Shown: positions 43,483-51,741, counted from the first letter of the stretch. The stretch: DNA of 64,000 nt from Lentibacillus sp. JNUCC-1 (GCF_009741735.1 NZ_WHOH01000001.1:1736001-1800000); one strand, 5' to 3'. Notes: generated by a model not told the origin, from the sequence alone. Numbers and translations: made by a program.

Positions 43483-43611
43483 AGTCATTCCTCCCAACAA
43501 CGTTCGACAATATTTTTATTTTACCATAGAACATACCTGGCTTCCATGTGGAAAAAACTTTTCCTTTTCATTGATCCACTCTTTTTGTATAATAGTAATG
43601 CTTGAATTTTT

Positions 43612-43683
43612 GCCCCCGTAGCTCAGGGGATAGAGCAATGGCCTCCTAAGCCGTGTGCGCAGGTTCGATTCCTGCCGGGGGCG
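43612..43683 (+). tRNA. tRNA-Arg (CCT)
   Basis: 72-nt cloverleaf. Acceptor GCCCCCG / CGGGGGC, D arm GCTCAGGGGATAGAGC, anticodon loop CTCCTAA (anticodon CCT, reads AGG), T arm CAGGTTCGATTCCTG, discriminator G. CCA is not encoded. TATAAT at 43588-43593 is the -10 element; the -35 is weak. Confidence 0.97.
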
Positions 43684-43685
43684 TA

Positions 43686-43732
43686 AAAAAAGATCGCAGC
43701 GGAACACGAGTTTGTTCAGCTGCGGTCTTTTC
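43686..43732 (+). terminator. tRNA-Arg terminator
   Basis: aaagatcgcagc / gctgcggtcttt stem with a long, partly paired loop, then tcgg. It reads both ways and ends just before the stop of the minus-strand reductase, so it can serve both. Confidence 0.85.
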
Positions 43733-43734
43733 GG

Positions 43735-44451
43735 TTACACGGACATATCATCTGATAAAAACTCCGGCAGTTGAGACGCATGTTTGTCCAGTATGATTTG
43801 TTCGGATTTAATACCAGCAAGTTGTAGCACTTTAATGTTCTGTAAGAGGAATTCATCACTTCCGACAATGTAAAATAGTCCTTCTTTATCTGTGGCAAGG
43901 TGTTTCAATTTATTGTAGTACCCGTGGCGGTCAGTTACGAACCGGGTTGTAAAATTTTTATCAGGTGCAGATTGAAAGATATCAGAGAATAAGAATTCCC
44001 TGGAAGAATCGATGTTTAAAGAGTAAATGTGTTTAATGTCAGCAGTCTGATTGAGATATTTTAGCACAAGTGGTCTAAAAGTTGCTAAACCAACTCCTGA
44101 AGAAAGGAGATAAACATTTTTATTCCCCCTCTTGAGCGGTACATTCGAATGTGTCTTAAATATGGCAATATCGTCTCCTACTTCAAGGTCTTTTAATATT
44201 GTTTTAAACTCAGAACACTGATCTTTAAGTCGTGTGGTTATACCAATGGATCGTTCATAGGGAAGTGTAGATATGGACATATGACGGATCAGTTTGCGGT
44301 TTGGTCGATCACCTGCATTAAAACCAACCAATGCAAAATGGGTGTGGGCTCCTTCTTCCCATTTGAAACCCTCCGGACAGTCGAGCATGTAAGTTCTTAC
44401 TTGAGAAGCTTCTTGAACAATTTTATTTATTTTAGTCCAATATATGTGCAT
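43735..44451 (-). CDS. FNR-like flavin reductase (iron-regulated)
   Basis: A 238-residue protein of the ferredoxin-NADP reductase superfamily: an N-terminal beta-barrel for flavin (KLIRHMSISTLPYE, like the RxYS motif) and an NAD(P)-binding half (VYLLSSGVGLATFRPLVLKYL; FYIVGSDEFLLQNIKVLQLAG). No iron-sulfur Cys cluster is visible. A Fur box sits 52 bp upstream of the start, so it is likely induced by iron limitation and may reduce ferric siderophores or another iron carrier (inference). Related to flavohaemoprotein-type reductase modules. No transporter genes are adjacent. Confidence 0.82.
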   Translation of the reverse strand: MHIYWTKINKIVQEASQVRTYMLDCPEGFKWEEGAHTHFALVGFNAGDRPNRKLIRHMSISTLPYERSIGITTRLKDQCSEFKTILKDLEVGDDIAIFKTHSNVPLKRGNKNVYLLSSGVGLATFRPLVLKYLNQTADIKHIYSLNIDSSREFLFSDIFQSAPDKNFTTRFVTDRHGYYNKLKHLATDKEGLFYIVGSDEFLLQNIKVLQLAGIKSEQIILDKHASQLPEFLSDDMSV

Positions 44452-44502
44452 AAGAATTCCCCTATCTTAAGTTATTGTTGAATAGACATAACTTACCATA
44501 AA

Positions 44503-44517
44503 TGATAATGGTTATCA
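44503..44517. promoter_or_regulatory. Fur box
   Basis: TGATAATGGTTATCA fits the 7-1-7 Fur inverted repeat (TGATAATNATTATCA) with one mismatch. It is placed upstream of the minus-strand reductase, overlapping its presumed promoter. It is also 190 bp before acsA, but the reductase is the closer and more sensible target. Confidence 0.85.
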
Positions 44518-44654
44518 ATTAAAACTTTGCGCTTTTGCTATTCAAAGAGAATCATTTCAACCATTTAAGTGTTTCACTTTAAAATTGTCACAAAATGTTC
44601 TAAAATGGGCTATATCGTAAAAAGATATTAGAGTGGTTGCATTTTTCCACTAAA

Positions 44655-44668
44655 TGTAACCGATTGCA
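44655..44668 (+). promoter_or_regulatory. CcpA cre-like site before acsA
   Basis: TGTAACCGATTGCA matches the cre consensus TGWAANCGNTNWCA except one base. It lies just before the acsA ribosome site, where CcpA would block transcription. Glucose repression of acsA is known in B. subtilis. Confidence 0.75.
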
Positions 44669-44692
44669 AACAAATGGGAGAGGTGATTTTGG

Positions 44693-46408
44693 ATGGATAT
44701 GCAGCGCATACCCGCACAGCAAGGAAATTATAATCTACAGGACTATGAAAAAACGCGCGAAACGTTTTCATGGGATGATGTACACAAGTACTTCAGCTGG
44801 AATGAAACTGGGAAGGTCAATATGGCCCATGAGGCGATTGACCGCCATGCTGCGGATCCGGCCAAGAAGGATAAAGTGGCTCTGTATTATTCAGCACCAG
44901 ACCGCGAAGAAGCTGTTACGTTCGCTGAGATGCGTGATCGAAGCAACCAGTTCGCCAATGTCCTAAAAAAATATCAGGTTGTAAAAGGCGACAGGGTCTT
45001 CTTATTCCTGCCAAGGAGTCCGGAATTTTACGCTACATTCTTCGGGATTTTAAAAACAGGTGCAATCGCAGGCCCTTTATTTGAAGCATTTATGGAGCAA
45101 GCCGTTCGTGACAGACTGGAAAACAGTGAAGCGAAGATGCTTGTGACGACACCTGAATTACTTGAACGCGTACCGGTTGATGAACTGCCGGCACTTGAAA
45201 AAGTCGTGCTCGTTGGTGAACATGACCAAACATCTGAGCAATATATCGATTATCAGGCAGAAATGGCTAAGGCCTCAACTAAATTTGACGTTGAATGGGT
45301 TGACCTGGAGGACGGCATGTTGCTGCATTACACGTCAGGTTCAACCGGTAAACCTAAAGGTATCCTTCACGTGCACAATGCCATGGTTCAACATTACATC
45401 ACAGCCTACTGGACCCTGGATCTAAGGGAAGACGATATTTATTGGTGCACAGCGGACCCGGGTTGGGTTACTGGCACGAGCTACGGGATATTCGGTCCAT
45501 GGCTGCACGGGGTGACCAACGTCGTGCGCGGTGGCCGTTTTTCACCGGACGCATGGTATGGCACGATTGAAAAATATAACGTCTCTGTTTGGTATACAGC
45601 ACCGACGGCACTGCGCAAACTTGTCAGTGCTGGCGAAGAAGCGGTTAAACAACATGACCTCTCTTCCCTTCGTCATCTGCTCAGTGTCGGCGAACCGCTC
45701 AATCCAGAAGTCATCACTTGGGGCATGGATGTGCTGAACCTTCGTATTCATGACACATGGTGGATGACAGAAACAGGCGGACATATGATTGTGAATCTGC
45801 CATCACAGGAAATTCGCCCAGGTTCAATGGGTAAACCTGTTCCTGGCATTGTCGCGTCAATTGTTGACCATGAAGGCAACGAAATTCCACCAAATCAAAT
45901 GGGTAATCTGGCCATCAAAGAAGGCTGGCCAGCGATGATGCGAGCAGTCTGGAATAACCCCGGAAAATTTGAAAGTTACTTTGTCAACGGCTGGTATGTC
46001 TCCGGTGACAGTGCATACCGTGACGAAGATGGCTATTTCTGGTTCCAGGGCCGCCTGGATGACGTGATCAACACATCCGGTGAGCGGGTCGGACCGTTTG
46101 AAGTGGAAAGCAAACTGCTCGAACACGAAGCTGTCGCTGAAGCGGGTGTCATCGGTAAACCCGATCCCGAACGTGGGGAGATCATCAAGGCATTTGTGAC
46201 ATTGAATGAAGGTTATACAGAGTCTGATGAACTGCTCGAGGAGATTCGTCAATTCGTTAAAACCGGTCTCAGTGCCCATGCAGCACCACGTGAATTAACC
46301 ATTGTTGATTCCATTCCAAAAACACGCAGCGGTAAAATCATGCGCCGTCTGCTGAAATCATGGGAGCTTGGCCTGCCAACAGGCGACACGTCAACATTAG
46401 AAGAATAA
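44693..46408 (+). CDS. acsA: Acetyl-CoA synthetase
   Basis: A 571-residue AMP-forming enzyme that activates acetate; same length class as B. subtilis AcsA. Adenylate motif YTSGSTGKPKG, acyl pocket TADPGWVTGTSYGIF, TWWMTETGG, hinge GRLDDVINTSGERVGPFEVE, and catalytic, acetylatable Lys in PKTRSGKIMRR. The start follows gggagaggtg. A cre-like site is just upstream. It is the only gene of its unit: a terminator follows. In B. subtilis the acuABC genes that control AcsA acetylation are adjacent; they are not in this window. Confidence 0.97.
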   Translation: MDMQRIPAQQGNYNLQDYEKTRETFSWDDVHKYFSWNETGKVNMAHEAIDRHAADPAKKDKVALYYSAPDREEAVTFAEMRDRSNQFANVLKKYQVVKGDRVFLFLPRSPEFYATFFGILKTGAIAGPLFEAFMEQAVRDRLENSEAKMLVTTPELLERVPVDELPALEKVVLVGEHDQTSEQYIDYQAEMAKASTKFDVEWVDLEDGMLLHYTSGSTGKPKGILHVHNAMVQHYITAYWTLDLREDDIYWCTADPGWVTGTSYGIFGPWLHGVTNVVRGGRFSPDAWYGTIEKYNVSVWYTAPTALRKLVSAGEEAVKQHDLSSLRHLLSVGEPLNPEVITWGMDVLNLRIHDTWWMTETGGHMIVNLPSQEIRPGSMGKPVPGIVASIVDHEGNEIPPNQMGNLAIKEGWPAMMRAVWNNPGKFESYFVNGWYVSGDSAYRDEDGYFWFQGRLDDVINTSGERVGPFEVESKLLEHEAVAEAGVIGKPDPERGEIIKAFVTLNEGYTESDELLEEIRQFVKTGLSAHAAPRELTIVDSIPKTRSGKIMRRLLKSWELGLPTGDTSTLEE

Positions 46409-46414
46409 GTTACC

Positions 46415-46446
46415 ATCAAAGGGGAGCATACACTGCTCCTCTTTTT
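46415..46446 (+). terminator. acsA terminator
   Basis: aaaggggagca / tgctcctcttt stem, five-base loop, then tt. Directly after acsA. Confidence 0.85.
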
Positions 46447-46467
46447 ATATGAATTTCACCATATACA

Positions 46468-46503
46468 TAAAAAGGTCCAGGGTTTTTATCCCTGGACCTG
46501 AAA
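46468..46503 (-). terminator. Terminator of the coat-like gene
   Basis: aggtccaggg / ccctggacct perfect stem with a seven-base loop; the minus strand continues into ttttta. Just past the stop of the minus-strand gene. Confidence 0.88.
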
Positions 46504-46527
46504 CAGGCTAGTTAGGAATGATTTGTT

Positions 46528-47235
46528 TTAGCCATTGAGAGGACTGGTATTTGGTGTTAAGTTTTGAGGTGACTTGATTCTGGTTGGACCGTTTTGAGTA
46601 GAACAAGCATCAACATCACAATACTCCCCGTCTTTTTCGATGGCTGGGCGTGTTACCGTTACACGCGTACACAATATTGCTTTGAATAGCAGCAGATTAA
46701 CAACAGTATTTCCTGCCGCGTCAGTAGCCAACAGATCCTGATAAAAGTCAGCTTCGACTACTGGGTCTGTTTCTGTTACCGTATCTCCAGGTCTCGCACC
46801 GGGACAGTCTGTGTGCTCCTGGAAGAATACTTGTATAGGGACACTCACTTCAATGTTACCACCAGTTACGAATACGTCTAATGTTGCCGGGATATAGCCC
46901 AGGTTAATGACTTTGTCCTTTATGACGGTTGCTTCTTGCTGGATAGCTGTGAAATCCGGGGTTACCCTTAGGTTAATGATATCACCTACTACTCCGAGCA
47001 GGGTTCCGACAGCTCCAAGGAGTGCACCAGGTGTTAACCCCCCAATTCCTCCTGGACCGAGTGGCCCAATCGCTGCTGGCAAAAGAATTTCCGCTGTTTT
47101 TTGCACTTCTTTGGTGCATACAACCCGTTGAACCATAGCCCCTTGTACTGGTGGATGCTCTGGGTGACACTTATGACATTTCTGTCCATGGTGACAGCCA
47201 CAGTTGTTGTGGTGGTTATAATGTCTTTTTTTCAT
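46528..47235 (-). CDS. Cys/His-rich protein, possible spore-surface protein
   Basis: A 235-residue protein of no certain family. The N-terminal 30 residues are rich in His and Cys (MKKRHYNHHNNCGCHHGQKCHKCHPEHPP), a likely metal-binding or cross-linking tail. A Gly/Leu-rich hydrophobic stretch (IGPLGPGGIGGLTPGALLGAVGTLLGVVGDI) and a beta-rich region with TLDVFVTGGNIEVSVPIQVFF follow. Five further Cys are spaced through the C half. No signal peptide. The start has aggggag upstream. A sigma-K-like promoter upstream supports a spore coat or exosporium role, but the assignment is inferred. Confidence 0.65.
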   Translation of the reverse strand: MKKRHYNHHNNCGCHHGQKCHKCHPEHPPVQGAMVQRVVCTKEVQKTAEILLPAAIGPLGPGGIGGLTPGALLGAVGTLLGVVGDIINLRVTPDFTAIQQEATVIKDKVINLGYIPATLDVFVTGGNIEVSVPIQVFFQEHTDCPGARPGDTVTETDPVVEADFYQDLLATDAAGNTVVNLLLFKAILCTRVTVTRPAIEKDGEYCDVDACSTQNGPTRIKSPQNLTPNTSPLNG

Positions 47236-47577
47236 TCAATATCTCCCCTTGTAACAATTGTTAAGGCGTGCTTTGCTCGTGAAGCCTATTAGACAAGGAC
47301 TTTCACAAGTAGAATACTGCCTTACACTGATAACTTATGTAGAAACCGATATATTGTATAGATAGACCACTCAGCATGTCCGTCCATTTTTCAATAAATG
47401 GTAGGCTAACGGTAGAATTTCCTGATGATCAACCAATAAAAACGTTATTCAGATTTTAAACATAATTAAGTATTTTTATGTTATACTCAATGAAAATACT
47501 TTAAAGTGATGGTGTTATTCTGACGAAGAGCAAAACTTTATTTGTATTGTTTCTGTTAACATTTTTTGTAGCAGTAA
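47236..47577. other. Intergenic region with divergent promoters
   Basis: Holds the coat-like gene's leader. A sigma-K-like promoter reads leftward at 47331-47357: CATAAGTTA at -10, AC 16 bp upstream. On the plus strand TATACT (47483-47488) could be a -10. From 47520 a frame without a normal start reads TKSKTLFVLFLLTFFVAVNERG, a signal-peptide-like sequence one frame off the next ORF. Nothing else is recognised. Confidence 0.5.
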
Positions 47578-47781
47578 ATGAAAGAGGATGAATGGAATGA
47601 TTCTGTTCAATATGGAAAATCGTTTAGGATAACGGTCCTTATCAATGGTGAACCTGACAAACCTACAGGTGCTTCCATCGACGAACAGCGCGTTCTCTAC
47701 TATAGAGACGGCAGTTATTATCGTGTTCTCAACGGCCCTATGGATCTGGATTGGTTGGATACCATGTATAGCAAAGAGTAG
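47578..47781 (+). CDS. Hypothetical protein, 67 aa, possibly the remnant of a secreted protein
   Basis: MKEDEWNDSVQYGKSFRITVLINGEPDKP...VLYYRDGSYYRVLNGPMDLDWLDTMYSKE. No family recognised. The protein is acidic and soluble. A signal-like hydrophobic segment directly upstream (47520-47580) is in a neighbouring frame and has CTG in place of a usual start, so this may be the mature part of a decayed exported protein. No clear ribosome site. It is followed 16 bp later by a lipoprotein gene. Confidence 0.4.
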   Translation: MKEDEWNDSVQYGKSFRITVLINGEPDKPTGASIDEQRVLYYRDGSYYRVLNGPMDLDWLDTMYSKE

Positions 47782-47796
47782 AAAGGTGTTGAAACC

Positions 47797-48369
47797 ATGA
47801 AGAAAATTCTTCTTTTCATCATTTTTTTATGGGTCATTGCGTTTTTGACAGGATGCGGCGAGAACGGTAATCACACCTTAGATCCTTCAGAAGGTAAAAT
47901 AAATGGTCAAATCAAAACAAACTTGTCTGGTCACCAGACGATCGAATTAATCGCCCGTGAAAAAACGTTGCCTTCAAATTTTGATGAAATGGCGTATCAA
48001 AGGTCAGAGGTACCCTATTTTCAGTATCTGGTCAGAAAAGCAGAAGATCAGAGTGAGTTTGAGGACACATGGAACTTATATGAATTTGAAGCGCAAATGC
48101 CCAGTGTGAACTTTGACAAAAAAGACATTATTTTTATTGGGGAACATGAGTCCGGCAGCTGTCCTGCGGAGATTGATCATATTAAACTCAAATCTGAAAA
48201 TGAATCGATGACCATTTACACAAAAGTAGTAGGCGGTGCCGATGCTTGTACAGATGACGCGACACCAATAACCTTTGTGATTCAAATGAGCAAAGAAGTA
48301 TCCAATGATCTAAAAGACATCATTGTTGCGGAAAGCAAAGTCGAAACGAGCGTACCGTTTGAGAATTAA
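47797..48369 (+). CDS. Putative lipoprotein, 190 aa
   Basis: Signal peptide MKKILLFIIFLWVIAFLTGC with lipobox LTGC (Cys 20), so anchored outside the membrane. The mature part has no recognised domain: beta-rich, with a Cys pair (SGSCPAEIDH and GADACTDDATP) that could form a disulfide. Ribosome site gaaaggtg. It begins a run of small lipoprotein and membrane-protein genes to 50.3 kb with short gaps. Confidence 0.75.
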   Translation: MKKILLFIIFLWVIAFLTGCGENGNHTLDPSEGKINGQIKTNLSGHQTIELIAREKTLPSNFDEMAYQRSEVPYFQYLVRKAEDQSEFEDTWNLYEFEAQMPSVNFDKKDIIFIGEHESGSCPAEIDHIKLKSENESMTIYTKVVGGADACTDDATPITFVIQMSKEVSNDLKDIIVAESKVETSVPFEN

Positions 48370-48390
48370 AATCCAAGGAGGCTAAGTATT

Positions 48391-48468
48391 ATTAAAAAAG
48401 TTTTAGGTGGCACAGCTGTTGTTTTGGGTATGATTCTATTGCTTTATATGATGGTGAAAAACTACTAG
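48391..48468 (+). CDS. Possible 25-aa membrane peptide with ATT start
   Basis: A strong ribosome site AAGGAGG (48375-48381) is followed not by ATG but by ATT ATT AAA AAA GTT..., coding IKKVLGGTAVVLGMILLLYMMVKNY then stop: one hydrophobic helix with basic ends. ATT initiation is rare (infC), or an ATG/TTG has mutated. Real translation is uncertain. Confidence 0.35.
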   Translation: MKKVLGGTAVVLGMILLLYMMVKNY

Positions 48469-48583
48469 CTTCAAATAGCTGAAGAAAAAATATCAGATGA
48501 CGTATTCATGCTTCAAATGAAAATGTCTTTATGGGCATTTTTGTTTGGCGTTTTGATGGAGTGGAAAGGTTTGAGAAGTACTC

Positions 48584-48796
48584 TTGGAAGGTAGAGCTGA
48601 ATTCAATTGGAAACTTTTTATACCAGCAATCATTTTGACAATTATTATCTTTATACCAAATGCTTATTGGTTGAAATGGTACGGGGTAACACAAGATCTG
48701 TATCCCAATATCTTTCTTTTACCTGAAACGCATGTGATTTTATCTGTCCTGGCAGGAACTATGCTAATCCGGTCTTTTGCAAAGCATCAACCGTAG
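48584..48796 (+). CDS. Small membrane protein, 70 aa
   Basis: TTG-initiated frame with two hydrophobic segments (LFIPAIILTIIIFIPNAYWL and HVILSVLAGTMLIRSF). It overlaps a second short frame (48518-48595, MKMSLWAFLFGVLMEWKG) by 12 bp. The two might be pieces of one broken gene, though the shift needed is opposite to the G-tract errors elsewhere. No recognised family and no convincing ribosome site. Confidence 0.4.
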   Translation: MEGRAEFNWKLFIPAIILTIIIFIPNAYWLKWYGVTQDLYPNIFLLPETHVILSVLAGTMLIRSFAKHQP

Positions 48797-48863
48797 ATGT
48801 AAAAGCTGACGCTATGAGAACCATGCTTAGGATAAACATTCAAGCGATCAATGAGGTGCAGAG

Positions 48864-49136
48864 ATGGGAATTGGAAAGTTAAAGATCATTATCTTTACAG
48901 GTTCCGCACTGGCGATTATAGGGTTATGCTTCATATTATTCAGTGACAGCCTTGGAACTTCCCTAGCAGATGGCTGGATCGCACAATATGATTATCCTCC
49001 CAAGGTGTATGAACATAAAGTAGAGGCTAACACGAACAAGTTTCTAGTCATTGGCGGCATACTCTTTGCAACAGGGATGTCTTCAATTTTGTTTGTACTA
49101 TATACGTTAATGAGTGTTAAAAGCGACAAAGATTAG
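48864..49136 (+). CDS. Small membrane protein, 90 aa
   Basis: Two membrane helices: KIIIFTGSALAIIGLCFILFS and FLVIGGILFATGMSSILFVLYTLM, separated by a 35-residue polar outer loop (DGWIAQYDYPPKVYEHKVEANTNK). The ATG follows gaggtgcagag. No known family. Part of the cluster of small envelope proteins. Confidence 0.6.
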   Translation: MGIGKLKIIIFTGSALAIIGLCFILFSDSLGTSLADGWIAQYDYPPKVYEHKVEANTNKFLVIGGILFATGMSSILFVLYTLMSVKSDKD

Positions 49137-49175
49137 ATCGGGTTGCTAATCCACCAATAGGAGACCAGTTTAATT

Positions 49176-49568
49176 ATGAAAAAAAGTATTCTGTTCCTTG
49201 TAATCTTGTTATCGGTGAGTGTGATTGGCTGTCAAGATGTTAATCATATAAGTAATCAACTTAACTTAACTGAAGATATACCAAGTATAGAAGTATATAA
49301 ATGGGATATGGATACTTTGCATACGACGATCAAGGATCCTGAATTAATAATGAACCTTGTAAAAGAATTAAATATCGCCAGAACCTATTCAACAGCGGAT
49401 ATGGACTACCCATTGCCAGACTATAAGTTAGTTTTTAAAGATGGTGATAATGGGGAGTTGTTCCAGATTGGTTATTACAAAGAGGTTGTAAAATTAGGGG
49501 TGAAAGGGCGGTATCTTGATGTGAGTGAAGATATTATGTATCAAGTGGAACTTCAATTACCAATTTAA
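49176..49568 (+). CDS. Putative lipoprotein, 130 aa
   Basis: Signal peptide MKKSILFLVILLSVSVIGC with lipobox VIGC (Cys 19). The mature domain (IEVYKWDMDTLHTTIKDPELIMNLVKELNIAR... YKLVFKDGDNGELFQIGYY...) resembles small Bacillus lipoproteins that carry one alpha/beta unit, but no family is assigned. Ribosome site taggaga. It lies 39 bp after the previous membrane-protein gene, consistent with co-transcription. Confidence 0.65.
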   Translation: MKKSILFLVILLSVSVIGCQDVNHISNQLNLTEDIPSIEVYKWDMDTLHTTIKDPELIMNLVKELNIARTYSTADMDYPLPDYKLVFKDGDNGELFQIGYYKEVVKLGVKGRYLDVSEDIMYQVELQLPI

Positions 49569-49690
49569 CGTATTTCCCGAAGAAGTCTCCCTCTTCAACC
49601 GCCCCCTAAAAGAGAGGTATGTGGTGTAGAGTTCACCTCAAGCAAGTGACTAAATAGAGCTGATAGATTGAGATTGTTGCGTTTACAAAC

Positions 49691-50110
49691 GTGTATGGGG
49701 GGATGAATTTGTTTAAGATCATTATTCTAGTTATCTTCTTGATCCTGATGTATATTTTGCTGCGAAAAGAAAGGAAGAGCATCAAGTTTTCATTTCTCAT
49801 CTATTTTACTTTGTTATCTATTGTTTTTCTAATTGGACTTCAATATATATCCTCCGTCTATCAGTTATATGATAATCCTATTGACGGTGGTTTTAATAAA
49901 AAATTTGACTGGGTATACACTTTTTTGTACTTATACTTCATACCTCTACTTATTCTATTAGGGTTCAAATCAATTAAATTCACGAATAAAATGTTCGAAC
50001 CCACTTGGGCGAAAATCCTGATGTATATCTTTTGGCTTGCCGTTTTGATTGTGATTGGATACGTCCTGCCCTTTATATTTATACTGATATTTTATGGATT
50101 TGCGCCATGA
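49691..50110 (+). CDS. Four-helix membrane protein, about 136 aa
   Basis: Hydrophobic protein with four predicted membrane segments: IIILVIFLILMYILL, FSFLIYFTLLSIVFLIGL, YTFLYLYFIPLLILLGF and ILMYIFWLAVLIVIGYVLPFIFILIF. Basic turns follow the positive-inside pattern (RKERKS). No family recognised. Start uncertain: GTG 49691 opens the frame, while ATG 49703 or TTG 49709 fit better with the G6 tract (49697-49702) as ribosome site. Confidence 0.6.
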   Translation: MYGGMNLFKIIILVIFLILMYILLRKERKSIKFSFLIYFTLLSIVFLIGLQYISSVYQLYDNPIDGGFNKKFDWVYTFLYLYFIPLLILLGFKSIKFTNKMFEPTWAKILMYIFWLAVLIVIGYVLPFIFILIFYGFAP

Positions 50111-50152
50111 CTTATATTGCAATTCCCAATTACATATATGGGGAGAGCTGTT

Positions 50153-50323
50153 ATGAAAAAAGGAACCATTGGCATGATCCTATTTGCGGGATTATTTGTG
50201 GGTGTTGTGGTTTTTGTTTCTGAGTATTTATTTCCTGGTGCTAGTGTTTTTATTACAGCCATTATTGCAGGTATATCAGCTTTAATTGGTGGTTTAGTTG
50301 GAAATAAAGTGTTTTTAAGTTGA
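50153..50323 (+). CDS. Small membrane protein, 56 aa
   Basis: MKKGTIGMILFAGLFVGVVVFVSEYLF then ASVFITAIIAGISALIGGLVGNKVFLS: two Gly-rich membrane helices with a short loop. ATG 50153 follows ggggagag. The frame extends upstream to 50117 without support. No family recognised; last of the small membrane-protein run. Confidence 0.55.
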   Translation: MKKGTIGMILFAGLFVGVVVFVSEYLFPGASVFITAIIAGISALIGGLVGNKVFLS

Positions 50324-50422
50324 ACCCCACTATCATTTCACTTGAGGAACCAGAGAGTGTTTTTGGGAAAGTTAGTGTTCTGTTTTTTAGAAATATAAGT
50401 ATTAACCTTAGGAGTCATACTC

Positions 50423-51664
50423 ATGATCAATAGCCTGTCGGGATGGAAGCATCCTGCACTCTTACTATGTTCTATAGGAATTTCAAACATCGGTAATTTT
50501 ATTTATCTCGTTGCCATTAATATCATTGTCTATCAGCTTACTGGGTCGGCAGCGGCTGTTGCTGGGCTTTGGGTTATCGGTCCTTTAACAAATATTATAA
50601 CGAAGGTCTGGACGGGGAGTTTTATTGACTACCGAAGTAAACGTAAGGTCATGATGGTCACGTACATCATCAGAGCCGCGTTTATTGCCATGATTCCTTT
50701 AGCAACGAACATGGTGGTCCTCTATGGGATTCTGGTTATTTTAAGTATGGCTAATGCTTTTTTCACACCATCTTCCATGACATACGTGACAATTCTCATT
50801 CCTCGAGAAAAAAGAAAACGTTTCAACTCCATGCGTTCTTTTGCAAGTTCGGGTGCATTCATAATCGGGCCGTCAGTTGGCGGATCAATGATACTTTTGA
50901 CATCAATTGAAACCACATTATGGCTTAATGCTTTATTTTTTATAATCCCGGCGATTTTACTAGTATTTCTGCCTGAGAAGGAAAATATAGATAAGGCGGC
51001 TATACCTAGATTGACCGTGTCGCAGGTAATACACGACTTTACGGTCGTACGTGCGTTCATGTCCAAGCATACTTATGTTTCAGCTATTTATTTTGGCTTT
51101 ATTATAATTATGATTTTTTCCTTTGCTATGGATGCGCAAGAAGTTGTTTTTACCCAGCAAGTCGTTGGCCTTTCAGAGTTTGATTATAGTTTGTTAATTA
51201 GCATAACTGGGATTGGCTCTGTTACCGGTGCAGTCTTGTTATCGATTTTCTCAAACAAATTGTCACTCAGGTATATGATTATTGTCGGGTTGGTTATGAT
51301 GACCATTGGGTATGTGATTTACGCCTTTTCATGGTCATTTTCATCGATTGTGATCGGGTTTGTCATCTTGGGTTTCTTCAACGTGTTTTTAAATGCAGGG
51401 ATCATGACTTTCTATCAAAACAACGTTCCTGTCGAGGTGATGGGAAGGGTCACCAGCATCTATCAACTGATGCAAAGTGCCATTCAAGTTATCTTTATTC
51501 TTGCCATTGGGATCGTAGCAGATGTGGTTTCGTTAAGACTTACGATCGTGACCTTGTCACTTGTTATGTTACTAGCAGCTTTTGTATTCACCTTTGCAGT
51601 GTTAAAGCCAAATAAAAGGCATTTTTACCAGGAGGAGGAAGAATCAAACGCAATAGCGAAATAA
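50423..51664 (+). CDS. MFS transporter, 413 aa
   Basis: Twelve-helix secondary transporter of the MFS_3-like exporter group (related to macrolide and siderophore exporters). The motif-A-like loop between helices 2 and 3 reads GSFIDYRSKRKVMM. Later SMRSFASSGAFIIGPSVGG marks helix 5. The C terminus ends in a polar tail (FYQEEEESNAIAK). A weak aggag precedes the ATG. Stands alone between the small-protein run and repeat copy F. Substrate unknown; drug or siderophore export is only a family-level guess. Confidence 0.85.
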   Translation: MINSLSGWKHPALLLCSIGISNIGNFIYLVAINIIVYQLTGSAAAVAGLWVIGPLTNIITKVWTGSFIDYRSKRKVMMVTYIIRAAFIAMIPLATNMVVLYGILVILSMANAFFTPSSMTYVTILIPREKRKRFNSMRSFASSGAFIIGPSVGGSMILLTSIETTLWLNALFFIIPAILLVFLPEKENIDKAAIPRLTVSQVIHDFTVVRAFMSKHTYVSAIYFGFIIIMIFSFAMDAQEVVFTQQVVGLSEFDYSLLISITGIGSVTGAVLLSIFSNKLSLRYMIIVGLVMMTIGYVIYAFSWSFSSIVIGFVILGFFNVFLNAGIMTFYQNNVPVEVMGRVTSIYQLMQSAIQVIFILAIGIVADVVSLRLTIVTLSLVMLLAAFVFTFAVLKPNKRHFYQEEEESNAIAK

Positions 51665-51741
51665 CCCTTGTTATAAAAGTAAAGTATACGAATCATTTTT
51701 CAAATAACATTTGGTCATTTTAACGTTCCATTCAAAACCTT

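Noticed and set aside
48518..48595. 25-residue frame MKMSLWAFLFGVLMEWKG..
   Set aside because: No ribosome site, and it overlaps the next frame; kept only as a possible fragment in that entry.
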